From positions 1 to 13,845 of the forward strand of contig JALQVB010000023.1 of the NCBI GenBank assembly GCA_023260495.1: a stretch of DNA of 13,845 nt. The letters run 5' to 3'. Source of the stretch: Aquiluna sp. (lineage in GTDB: Bacteria > Actinomycetota > Actinomycetes > Actinomycetales > Microbacteriaceae). Position 1 is the stretch's first letter. Each line of letters starts with the position of its first letter. This document shows positions 1-7,009 of this stretch, one piece after another. The position numbers and the translations under genes were made by a program. The notes under the pieces were generated by a model. It ran no database searches and had not been told where the DNA came from. It was given only the letters and a program-made list of their open reading frames with translations.

Positions 1-1315
1 CAACATTCAGTCTAAGCAAAGGTTCGGTGTTTGAGGGGCGGATATTGGCCCACCACCAATTTCCGCCCAGCGAACCCGCAAAAGTCGTGCCGTCGAATTG
101 CTCTTCAGAATCTGCCGCAAGCGCTACGCGCACCCGCTCTAGAGCCGATTCGCGATCGGTTACCTGAGAATTGATTTCTCCCGATGAAAAGTAGGGGCTA
201 TGGCTTGCCGAGATCTCGGACAGCTTGCGATCCTGGGAGCCAAGTTCCGATAGCACGTGCATTGCTGCCAGCATGCCGTTGTCTGCACCCCAGAAGTCGC
301 GGAAATAGTAGTGCGCCGAGTGTTCCCCGCCGAATACCGCCCCAGTCTCGGCCATCTGGTCCTTAATCAGCGAATGCCCCACCTTGGTCCGAGACGGAGT
401 TGCCCCGAGCGATTCGATCAACTCAGGCACCCAGCGTGAGGTGAGCAGGTTGTGCAACACCGTGGGGTTCGGCTCAGTGTCTTTCACGCGGGCAATCTCT
501 CGCGCTGAGACAATTGCCGCGACCGCCGAGGGGCTCACCGAAGCCCCGGTCTCGTCGACCACAAAGCAGCGGTCGGCATCACCGTCAAAGGCCAGTCCGA
601 TGTCTGCGCCCTCGGCAACAACACGCTGCTGCAAATCAACAAGGTTCTTGGGATCTAGCGGGTTTGCCTCGTGATTGGGGAAGCTGCCATCAAGCTCGAA
701 GTACATTGGAACGATTTCCAAGTTGCGGTTCGACCCCAGCACGGCGGGAACCGTGAGGCCTCCCATGCCGTTTGCCACATCGACTACCACCTTGAGTTTT
801 CGAATTTCGCTCAGCGGCACTAGCGAGTTGACATAGGCCACATAGTCAGCCATGACATCGACGTTCTCAGTACTACCCGGAGTCGCCGCCTCGGGGATTC
901 CGGTCTCCAGATACTGCTTGGCTAGGTCGCGAATGTCCGCCAGGCCGGTGTCAAGGCTGATTCCCCTGGCTCCAGCTCGGGAAAACTTTATGCCGTTGTA
1001 GCTCGCCGGGTTATGCGAAGCGGTAAACATGGCAGCGGGAAGCCCGAGCGATCCCGATGCGAAGTAGTTCATGTCTGTGGAGCAAAGTCCAATCATCGAC
1101 ACGTTGGCCCCAACGCGGTTTGCCCCCCTGGCAAAAGCTGCGGCAAAGCCCGGCGATGAATCCCGCATATCGTGCCCTACCACTAACGCTTTACCGGCCA
1201 GCTGCAAGACATCGGCGAACCCAGCACCGAAGGCCTCAATCAGATCCTCGGTTAGTTCACTGCCAACCAGGCCACGAACGTCGTAGGTCTTTACAAACTT
1301 GTCAAAATCAATCAC
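1..1315 (-). CDS. manB: Phosphomannomutase/phosphoglucomutase ManB, C-terminus cut by window edge
   Basis: This alpha-D-phosphohexomutase interconverts mannose-6-phosphate and mannose-1-phosphate (often also the glucose forms) in the cytoplasm and so feeds GDP-mannose synthesis. My reading of the minus strand gives 438 residues before the window ends. The usual length is about 460, so roughly 20 C-terminal residues are missing. All four active-site segments are visible: the phosphoserine loop TASHNP with Ser100, the metal loop DGDADR at residues 244-249, the sugar-binding GGEHSAH segment, and the phosphate-binding RPSNTEPLLR near the visible end. I chose GTG at 1315 because the protein then begins MIDFDKFVKTYDVRG, which fits the family N-terminus. 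No good Shine-Dalgarno precedes it, and the frame stays open upstream. The gene diverges from the metallopeptidase-family gene. Phosphomannomutase versus phosphoglucomutase specificity cannot be settled from sequence; the neighbourhood favours ManB. Confidence 0.93.
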   Translation of the reverse strand, partial: MIDFDKFVKTYDVRGLVGSELTEDLIEAFGAGFADVLQLAGKALVVGHDMRDSSPGFAAAFARGANRVGANVSMIGLCSTDMNYFASGSLGLPAAMFTASHNPASYNGIKFSRAGARGISLDTGLADIRDLAKQYLETGIPEAATPGSTENVDVMADYVAYVNSLVPLSEIRKLKVVVDVANGMGGLTVPAVLGSNRNLEIVPMYFELDGSFPNHEANPLDPKNLVDLQQRVVAEGADIGLAFDGDADRCFVVDETGASVSPSAVAAIVSAREIARVKDTEPNPTVLHNLLTSRWVPELIESLGATPSRTKVGHSLIKDQMAETGAVFGGEHSAHYYFRDFWGADNGMLAAMHVLSELGSQDRKLSEISASHSPYFSSGEINSQVTDRESALERVRVALAADSEEQFDGTTFAGSLGGNWWWANIRPSNTEPLLRLNV

Positions 1316-1361
1316 CGAATCAACTTTCTGCTTCCGGCCCAGCCAAGAATACAATGCAGGG

Positions 1362-1739
1362 GTGAGAAGGGTGCAGCGAGACAGGCATGGCCGCGGTATG
1401 CGACGCCCGCTGCCCTCGAAGCTTTTTCGTCACGGTACCAGAGCCAGCTTCTTCGCAACGGTCGTTGCCGACACGGCCGGCTGGCTTAGCGCCACCTTCG
1501 AGGAGCTGCGTGAGCTGAAGTGGAAAATCGAAGACGTCCCGCCACTGGGGCCGGGCGAGCGGCTGAGAAGATTTAGCGCAGATAAGCAAAACATGACCAT
1601 CACGCTCTACCGAATACCTATCGAGCGACTGGGTAAGAATCGCATCCCAGATCCCAGGATTCAGATTGAGCAGGCAGTCGTGGGCGCCGCCGCAGAGCTA
1701 ATAGATAGGGACCCTTGGGAACTTATCCATCCGGATTAG
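1362..1739 (+). CDS. Metallopeptidase-family (DUF1025-like) protein, no HExxH motif visible
   Basis: This small protein of about 125 residues resembles the actinobacterial 'metallopeptidase family' (Rv3259-like) in two places: an Arg-rich N-terminus RDRHGRGMRRPL, and a C-terminal block reading TLYRIPIERLGKN followed by an amphipathic helix and DPWEL. Members are named after a zincin fold. Here no HExxH zinc motif is present, and the equivalent helix reads IEQAVVGAAAEL, so a peptidase activity is doubtful. The start is uncertain. GTG at 1362 or 1371 keeps the RDRHGRG block, ATG at 1398 would lose it, and the frame is open back to a TTG at 1299 inside manB. The purine-rich stretch at 1359-1370 sits too close to these GTGs for a clear ribosome site. 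The stop codon overlaps the stop of the convergent DUF5719 gene. Its proper function is unknown. Confidence 0.75.
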   Translation: MRRVQRDRHGRGMRRPLPSKLFRHGTRASFFATVVADTAGWLSATFEELRELKWKIEDVPPLGPGERLRRFSADKQNMTITLYRIPIERLGKNRIPDPRIQIEQAVVGAAAELIDRDPWELIHPD

Positions 1740-3043
1740 CGAACCCAGATTTCCATTTCGCTGCCCAGATTGCGATTCTCACTCGGTGCGATAAGCGCAT
1801 ATCCAAGTGGGTCACTGATCTGCAGTGCCGCATAGAACTGATTGGCCGAGACAATGCTCAGCGAGTCCGCGTTGACCGGCAGTGAGACTGAGGACAGCGG
1901 CTCGATCTGAACCGACTGGATGGCTCGTCGCTGACCTGTTTGCAGTGTCAGATTGGCCGAGATCGCGAGAGCGTTTGGATTGGTGAGTACCAGTTCACTT
2001 TGGTACTGCGGAACTGCCATGGTCAACTCGTTGAAGCTGTTACTCGGGTAGATCCAGGCTTGGTCCAGCGGTTCCAGCGAAGGATTTAGCACCCCGGCAA
2101 GAACTTCGCTATCGCTTTCCAGCTTCAGTGCGTAAAGACCATTTGGTAGCTCCAAGGCCAGCTCGGTGAACCCGGCAGTTGGCACCAGAACCCGGAACAG
2201 CTGTGGGTCTGCATCGGAGAATGCGGTTACTATCACCTCGGCGGCATCGCCTGGGGCAAACAGGCGCAAGAGAGCAGGCTGGTAACCCTCGCCAACTACC
2301 TGCACGGGCGTTATCCATTGATCGCGGGCCGGGGCGCTGCTCGCCATCGACAAATCAACCCCGAGTGGCGTGAGGCCACGGCTGTAGCGGTGCTGCAGCG
2401 CCATTGAAATCGGCGCACCAAGCGACTCGTACTCGATCGCGTAGCTCGGCTCGAGGCCGGCCTCGGCCGCCAGGCTGAAGAATTGTTCCTCTCCAGCTGC
2501 AAGTGCGTAACGTTGTTCGCTCATTCCCCCTGGCAGGTGGTAGCGAATAATGACCTGAGTATCTACTTTGTTTGGGTTGTGCATCAAAAGCACGGTTTCA
2601 GCGCCAACACTTGACTGACCGGAGATAAACCAACCACTGCTGCTGGGCTGCTCACAGAATGTGGCGGCAATCCCGCGAGCTCGCTGACGATCAACGTACT
2701 GAGTTTGGTTTGCGCTTAGCAGCTCGGTCGACTGCACCGTTCCCTCGGCAATCAGCTCGGTGAAACCAGTAATCAACGGGGTGGCTGGTTGCCACTCAGA
2801 CTGAGCCGCACCGACCGAGGCCTCGCCCCGGCGCTCCACGCTGCCCAGCTCCGTCCCACTCTCCCCGCCCACCTCAATGAAGGCTCCGGGGCAGCTGATC
2901 TGCAGTGGGTTTGGGTCTACCGAGATGGTCTGTGACGAAGTCTCGCCAGCTGTAACCGCAAAGGGCACGGTTGGCACTAGGGCAATCGCACCGACGGCCG
3001 CCACGGCAGCGGTTCCAAGCAGTGTCCTCAGGATCTTATTCAT
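1736..3043 (-). CDS. DUF5719 family secreted protein
   Basis: This 435-residue protein has an N-terminal hydrophobic segment after a short basic start (MNKILR, then residues 7-31), consistent with a signal peptide or membrane anchor. The remainder is Ser/Thr/Ala-rich and looks like beta-rich extracytoplasmic domains. Family-like landmarks are a CPG segment at Cys51, a second cysteine at 130 that could form a disulfide, and the following W138-containing block with GAETVLLMHNPN, which resembles the start of an immunoglobulin-like fold. The assignment to DUF5719 is from memory of actinobacterial proteins in this position, directly after a GT2 gene. The ATG overlaps the stop of the upstream glycosyltransferase (ATGA), indicating translational coupling. 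The 3' end overlaps the convergent metallopeptidase-family gene by 4 bp. A role at the cell surface with the glycosyltransferase is inferred; no biochemical function is known to me. Confidence 0.8.
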   Translation of the reverse strand: MNKILRTLLGTAAVAAVGAIALVPTVPFAVTAGETSSQTISVDPNPLQISCPGAFIEVGGESGTELGSVERRGEASVGAAQSEWQPATPLITGFTELIAEGTVQSTELLSANQTQYVDRQRARGIAATFCEQPSSSGWFISGQSSVGAETVLLMHNPNKVDTQVIIRYHLPGGMSEQRYALAAGEEQFFSLAAEAGLEPSYAIEYESLGAPISMALQHRYSRGLTPLGVDLSMASSAPARDQWITPVQVVGEGYQPALLRLFAPGDAAEVIVTAFSDADPQLFRVLVPTAGFTELALELPNGLYALKLESDSEVLAGVLNPSLEPLDQAWIYPSNSFNELTMAVPQYQSELVLTNPNALAISANLTLQTGQRRAIQSVQIEPLSSVSLPVNADSLSIVSANQFYAALQISDPLGYALIAPSENRNLGSEMEIWVR

Positions 3044-5616
3044 AGCCTACCCCGCACTCTTCTCGAGCCGCGAATGGTCGCGATGGAAGGCAGTGCCAGA
3101 AGCAGAAATACCGCAAGCAGGCCAAGCTGCCATTGCCTGTCAGGGTGGTCAATTAGGTTCTCACCTGGGCTTGCTGACAAAGCCCTGAAGAGCAGACCGT
3201 GTTCAGTTTCGCCAGACTCTTGAAACAGAGCTGTTGAAGTTATTGCCACCCGCGCCGCAGCGACTTCGGCCGCATTGCCGGTGAGCAAGACAAAGTCGGT
3301 TGAGGTCGCGCTCAGTAGCTGCGGCACCCCGTCAGGATTGCCTGCCAGCACTGAGCCCGCCAACTGCGCCAGAAGCACTCGGAAGCTGGAGTCGGTCGGA
3401 TTCATCGCGTAGCGATAGGAGATCTTCTCTTGGCTACGGCCATCTCCCCAAAGAAAATCGACATCGATTTCTTCGCCCAAATCAATCCTCAAGGTGCGGG
3501 TGCCCGGATCAACATCAGCCTGCGCCACCACGAGTGCCGGCAATTGCCGCGGGCTCACCACCTCAAACTGGTTTGCGGCCAACGGACCGAAAATGACACC
3601 GCTGACCAGCGCCCCCGCTGCTGCGATAGCGCCCAGCAATTTCGAGCTGCGCGGCCCCATGCCATCGAGCAGCTGGGCCAAACCAGCTGCTCCTAGAGCA
3701 AGCAGTACTACCAGGATCTCCTTGAAGCCAGAAATCAGCTCTAGGCGGGACGCCAGCAGCAAGATTGCTCCGCTAAGCACCAGGGCCGATAGCAGCACAG
3801 GACGGCCTACGGCAAATGCGCCAGCCACAAGCACTCCCGCCACGCCCAGCGCGATCAGCTCCCACACGCCCCAAGGTTGGGCAACTTGCCTGGCTGCCGA
3901 GGTGATCAGCACATCCACGGAAAAAGCACTCACCCAGGGAAGCAGGAGTCCGATTCCAGGCAGCACAAACCAAAGCGAAATCGCCAGACGGGCGGGCCGA
4001 AGTGCAGAAAGCGCAATCGCAATGAGAATCAAGAGTCCAAACAGCAGCGGAGAGGAAACAGCTACCGCGGCGGCGGCAAAACCAGATAGTGCCATCCAGC
4101 GCCAAGTGCGAGCCGAGTTGAAAGCCAGAGTTGCTCTGGATAGAAAGTAGATGGCAAACAGCAGTCCGATTACTGCCGTGGCTTCGACAATGGCTGCCTC
4201 AGAAGCTAACGACTGAACCTGTGGGCTAAGCGCCAACAGCATGGCCGCCACCGATCTCACCCAAGGCTTGCTGGAAAAAATACCCAGGGCAAGCCAGCTG
4301 GAAATAAACACCAGGGTCGGAATTGCAAATAGAAAACTAGAGAGAGCCAGGTTTGGCTGCTGCGGGGACAAGCTGGCCAGCAGCCCTAGGAACCAGTTAT
4401 AGGGATCCGAGACTCCGCTAACCCCATCCAGATAGGAAAGTGTCTGGGCCGAAACAGAATTCCAAACACTGGACAGGGACCTGCCTAGAGGTGCCAGTGT
4501 TTCGCTGCTAATGGCCCCAGACGGAAACCTTGTCAGGCTCAGCGCCAGTGGGATAAGGGCAAGCAAGATAGACCCGGAGGCGAATAGGCCCTTGATTGGA
4601 TCCTTGGGCTCAACCTCGACGACGAAATTGCGTCTGCGACGAAGCTTGGTCTGCTCCGCGGTCGCCAACAGCGATCGCAGCGGCGCAAGGGACCCCAGCC
4701 GGCGAGTCTTTGACCTGGCCGCGACTCTGCGCGGCAGAGTCCCCCAGGCCCAAAGCCAGCCAGTTAATTGCCCGAGCGATCTACCCGGCGTCTTTGCCAA
4801 TAGATTCGCCGGTATCGAAGCAAGCACGAGCACAGGCAGTGCAACATACAGTGCCAGAACAACCCCGAGCGGGAGCACAGTCGTTGCTAGGTGAAGGTGT
4901 GCCTTGCTGAGCGCCTGACGGCGGTTGCCACCAACCCAGCGCCTGGACCTGCCACCCTTCATGGATAGTCCAGCGTGATGAACCCTGGCCGATGCCTCCA
5001 CAATCACCCGGAAGCCGGCGGCCCTGGCGCGCATACCCAGCTCTAGATCCTGAGCAAAGGCTGGTGTCGTATCGTCTATGCCGCCGAGTTTCTCCCACAG
5101 CCCCAGCGAAATGAGCATTCCCGCGGTGGAGACTGCCAAGGTATCGGCGGAAGCGTCATGTTGTCCCTGATCGTATTCGCGCTCAACTTGCAAAAATGGG
5201 CGTCCAGACCAGGTGGTAGTTAGACCCATCTGTTGGATTTCAATCGGGTGTTCCCAATCCAGCAGCTTGGGTCCGATCACTGCAACCGATGGTGATATTT
5301 CGGCGGCCTTGGCGAGGTTTTTTAGTGCCTGGGGCTCGGGAGCAGAATCATCATGGAGAATCCAAATCCAGTTGGGTCTCTGCGCCAAGGCCGATATTCC
5401 AGCCTGGATGGCGGCTCCGAGCTTCAGGTCTCCGGGTTGAATTACGGAAAATCCATGCCCTTGGGCCAGTTCTAAGGCGTCTTGGTCTGAGGCGGTGTCA
5501 ACAACGACGACCTGTTGCAGTGGATAGCTTTGGTTTCCCAAATCGCTCAGCACGCGAGCTAGATAATCTCCCGCGCGATGGGAGATAACAATCGCGGCTA
5601 TGGAAAGCGATGACAC
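3040..5616 (-). CDS. GT2 glycosyltransferase fused to a multi-spanning membrane domain
   Basis: This 858-residue protein has two parts. Residues 1-220 form a family 2 (GT-A fold) glycosyltransferase. It starts with a beta strand SIAAIVISHRAGDYL, carries the nucleotide/metal-binding HDDSAP motif at about 88-93, then VIGPKLLDW and an acceptor-site region with GGIDD at 178-182 and AQDLELGMRARAAG at 188-201, where Asp190 is the likely catalytic-region acid. From about residue 243 to the end there are roughly a dozen hydrophobic segments separated by short loops, plus a larger extracytoplasmic stretch near 690-820 before a final membrane helix and an Arg-rich tail. It probably transfers a sugar to an envelope acceptor at the membrane; donor and acceptor are unknown. 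The GTG start at 5616 lies 10 nt after the whiB stop and has no evident Shine-Dalgarno, suggesting coupling to whiB. The downstream DUF5719 gene overlaps by ATGA. Confidence 0.9.
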   Translation of the reverse strand: MSSLSIAAIVISHRAGDYLARVLSDLGNQSYPLQQVVVVDTASDQDALELAQGHGFSVIQPGDLKLGAAIQAGISALAQRPNWIWILHDDSAPEPQALKNLAKAAEISPSVAVIGPKLLDWEHPIEIQQMGLTTTWSGRPFLQVEREYDQGQHDASADTLAVSTAGMLISLGLWEKLGGIDDTTPAFAQDLELGMRARAAGFRVIVEASARVHHAGLSMKGGRSRRWVGGNRRQALSKAHLHLATTVLPLGVVLALYVALPVLVLASIPANLLAKTPGRSLGQLTGWLWAWGTLPRRVAARSKTRRLGSLAPLRSLLATAEQTKLRRRRNFVVEVEPKDPIKGLFASGSILLALIPLALSLTRFPSGAISSETLAPLGRSLSSVWNSVSAQTLSYLDGVSGVSDPYNWFLGLLASLSPQQPNLALSSFLFAIPTLVFISSWLALGIFSSKPWVRSVAAMLLALSPQVQSLASEAAIVEATAVIGLLFAIYFLSRATLAFNSARTWRWMALSGFAAAAVAVSSPLLFGLLILIAIALSALRPARLAISLWFVLPGIGLLLPWVSAFSVDVLITSAARQVAQPWGVWELIALGVAGVLVAGAFAVGRPVLLSALVLSGAILLLASRLELISGFKEILVVLLALGAAGLAQLLDGMGPRSSKLLGAIAAAGALVSGVIFGPLAANQFEVVSPRQLPALVVAQADVDPGTRTLRIDLGEEIDVDFLWGDGRSQEKISYRYAMNPTDSSFRVLLAQLAGSVLAGNPDGVPQLLSATSTDFVLLTGNAAEVAAARVAITSTALFQESGETEHGLLFRALSASPGENLIDHPDRQWQLGLLAVFLLLALPSIATIRGSRRVRGRL

Positions 5617-5626
5617 GCTTTAGAGT

Positions 5627-5935
5627 CTATGCGCGCTTGCGCAGGCGGCGGCGTTCACGCTCGCTTAGGCCACCCCAGATGCCGAACCGCTCGTCGTTGT
5701 TGAGAGCGTATTCAAGGCACTCAGAGCGAACAGTGCACTGGGCACAGATTCGCTTGGCGTCTCTGGTTGAACCACCCTTCTCCGGAAAGAAGGCCTCTGG
5801 ATCGGTTTGGGCGCACAGCGCATCCTCTTGCCAGGCCAGCGGATCGTCAACCAATCCATCGCCATAAGCTCCGGTCACGCCGAGTTTTAGTACATCGACG
5901 AACCAATTTGCAGGCACTTGACCTCGTTGTTCCAT
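5627..5935 (-). CDS. whiB: WhiB-family iron-sulfur transcription factor (WhiB2-like)
   Basis: This 102-residue protein contains the full WhiB signature. Four cysteines at 41, 64, 67 and 73 (C-x22-C-x2-C-x5-C) ligate a [4Fe-4S] cluster. They are followed by the GIWGG turn at 85-89 and a basic C-terminal tail SERERRRLRKRA that contacts DNA. WhiB proteins act with the primary sigma factor, and the WhiB2/WhmD/WhiB branch is tied to septation and cell division in mycobacteria and streptomycetes. Assignment to that branch rests on neighbourhood (next to the metallopeptidase-family gene and manB) and general sequence feel, not on a tree. The ATG at 5935 is supported by a strong GGAGGA ribosome site 7 nt upstream. 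It heads a probable operon with the GT2 and DUF5719 genes and has its own near-consensus promoter. Confidence 0.96.
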   Translation of the reverse strand: MEQRGQVPANWFVDVLKLGVTGAYGDGLVDDPLAWQEDALCAQTDPEAFFPEKGGSTRDAKRICAQCTVRSECLEYALNNDERFGIWGGLSERERRRLRKRA

Positions 5936-5942
5936 GCTGCGT

Positions 5943-5948
5943 TCCTCC
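5943..5948 (-). promoter_or_regulatory. Ribosome binding site of whiB
   Basis: On the minus strand this reads GGAGGA with 7 nt to the ATG at 5935. It is the strongest Shine-Dalgarno in the window and fixes the longer WhiB start, which includes about 40 residues before the first cluster cysteine. Confidence 0.8.
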
Positions 5949-5961
5949 AGAAATTTCGCTT

Positions 5962-5985
5962 GTGTAATTACACCGTTGTAACTTA
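5962..5985. promoter_or_regulatory. Overlapping inverted repeats on the whiB -10/spacer (candidate operator)
   Basis: Two palindromes overlap here. One is the perfect 12-bp GTGTAATTACAC at 5962-5973. The other is TTACA-ccgt-TGTAA at 5968-5981, which extends imperfectly outward to GTAA (5964-5967) on one side and TTAC (5982-5985, after one extra base) on the other. They cover the -10 and part of the spacer of the whiB promoter, where a bound repressor would block RNA polymerase. The second resembles the general form of a BldD box (TNACNC-W-GNGTNA) but its half-sites are one base further apart, so I do not assign it to BldD. Confidence 0.45.
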
Positions 5986-5996
5986 CCTGCTGTCAA
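5967..5996 (-). promoter_or_regulatory. Probable housekeeping-sigma promoter of the whiB operon
   Basis: On the minus strand, a perfect -35 TTGACA (5991-5996) and a -10 TGTAAT (5967-5972, one mismatch from TATAAT) are separated by 18 bp. The predicted transcript would start about 20-25 nt upstream of the whiB start codon, leaving just room for the GGAGGA ribosome site. This is seen directly; promoter activity is inferred. Confidence 0.75.
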
Positions 5997-6025
5997 GTTG
6001 AGATTTTCCCAGTTAGGGGGAATGT

Positions 6026-6054
6026 GGGGATAACCCCTCAGGGTAACCTTGAGG
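6026..6054 (+). promoter_or_regulatory. Two overlapping hairpins in the galE leader
   Basis: GGGG (6026-6029) can pair with CCCC (6034-6037). A second, longer hairpin at 6036-6054 (CCTCAGGG, loop TAA, CCTTGAGG, with one G-T pair) shares bases 6036-6037 with the first, so the two cannot both form fully. The second stem ends 1 nt before the galE GTG and contains the only GAGG near the start. This is seen in sequence; any control of galE translation is inference. Confidence 0.35.
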
Positions 6055-6055
6055 C

Positions 6056-7009
6056 GTGAAATTGTTAGTAACAGGCGGAGCCGGATACATCGGTTCGCAC
6101 GTCGTAAGAGAAGCAATGGCAGCTGGCCACTCGGTTTGGGCCGTCGACGACCTGTCAACCGGGGTCGAGAATCGCCTGGACTCGGCAGTTGAACGTATCG
6201 ATCTGAATCTGGCAGCAGCGGACGCCGAGGCGAGGCTGACCGACATTCTTCGCAAGACGAAATTTGATGCAGTTATCCACTTGGCGGCCCGCAAGCAGGT
6301 CGGCGAATCGGTGGAAAAGCCCGAGGAGTATTACCGCGACAACATCGGTGGGCTTGCCAACCTGTTGCTTGCTATGCGCGCAACCGATCACGACACCCTG
6401 GTATTTAGCTCATCGGCTGCCACCTACGGCATGCCTGATGTTGACTCAGTTAGCGAGTCCGATGTCCCCACACCCATCAACCCGTACGGGGAAACCAAGC
6501 TGATTGGCGAGTGGATGATCCGTAACGCCAAGAACTGGGGTTTGCGTGGGGTCTGCCTGCGCTATTTCAACGTTGCCGGCACTGGCGCCACTGGATTGGC
6601 TGACACCGCAGCGCTGAATCTGATTCCGATAGCAATCGGTCAGTTGCGCAGGGGCGAGACTCCCAAGGTGTTTGGGGATGACTACCCGACACCGGATGGC
6701 AGCTGCATCCGTGATTACGTGCACGTCAGCGATTTGGCCGTGGCACACATCATGGCAATTGATTACCTGCAGCAGGAAGAGCGTGAGTTCGACGTATTCA
6801 ACGTTGGAACAGGCACCGGAGCCTCGGTTTTTGAGGTACTAAGTGCGCTGAGAGAGGCCAGTGGCATTGACTTTGAGCCTGAGGTAGCGCCGCGCCGAGC
6901 TGGGGATCCGCCAAAGCTTGTGGCCAACGTGAGCAGGATTCAACAAGTTCTTGGCTTCAAAGCGGAAAAGAACCTAGTCGACATAATCGACTCAGCTTGG
7001 AATCTTTAG
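6056..7009 (+). CDS. galE: UDP-glucose 4-epimerase GalE
   Basis: This 317-residue extended short-chain dehydrogenase interconverts UDP-glucose and UDP-galactose using bound NAD, supplying UDP-galactose for envelope glycans or galactose breakdown. The Rossmann NAD loop GGAGYIGSH is at 7-15, the acid that binds the adenosine ribose (VDDLSTG) follows at about 30-36, and the catalytic triad is Ser118-120 region / Tyr144 / Lys148 in SSSAATYG...NPYGETK. The C-terminal sugar-binding region includes RYFNVAGTG, GSCIRDYVHVSDLA and the RRAGDPPKL block typical of GalE. The GTG start at 6056 gives the correct N-terminus. The GAGG at 6051-6054 is too close for a normal ribosome site, so initiation may be unusual or near-leaderless. 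The 3' end overlaps the convergent LysM gene by 18 bp. A related UDP-sugar epimerase activity cannot be excluded, but GalE is the best fit. Confidence 0.93.
   Translation: MKLLVTGGAGYIGSHVVREAMAAGHSVWAVDDLSTGVENRLDSAVERIDLNLAAADAEARLTDILRKTKFDAVIHLAARKQVGESVEKPEEYYRDNIGGLANLLLAMRATDHDTLVFSSSAATYGMPDVDSVSESDVPTPINPYGETKLIGEWMIRNAKNWGLRGVCLRYFNVAGTGATGLADTAALNLIPIAIGQLRRGETPKVFGDDYPTPDGSCIRDYVHVSDLAVAHIMAIDYLQQEEREFDVFNVGTGTGASVFEVLSALREASGIDFEPEVAPRRAGDPPKLVANVSRIQQVLGFKAEKNLVDIIDSAWNL

Noticed and set aside
1320..1589. An 89-codon minus-strand open frame opposite the metallopeptidase-family gene, where a DUF3499 gene might be expected
   Set aside because: The translation lacks the cysteine pairs and any resemblance expected for DUF3499, and the opposite frame has clear family blocks.
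3494..4150. A 218-codon plus-strand open frame opposite the GT2 gene
   Set aside because: Its Ser/Ala/Thr-rich composition is typical of the antisense of a hydrophobic membrane-protein frame, and the opposite strand codes for a clear glycosyltransferase/membrane protein.
5968..5981. BldD binding site at the whiB promoter
   Set aside because: The half-sites TTACA and TGTAA resemble the consensus, but the spacing is one base longer and two core positions mismatch, so a BldD assignment is not supported.
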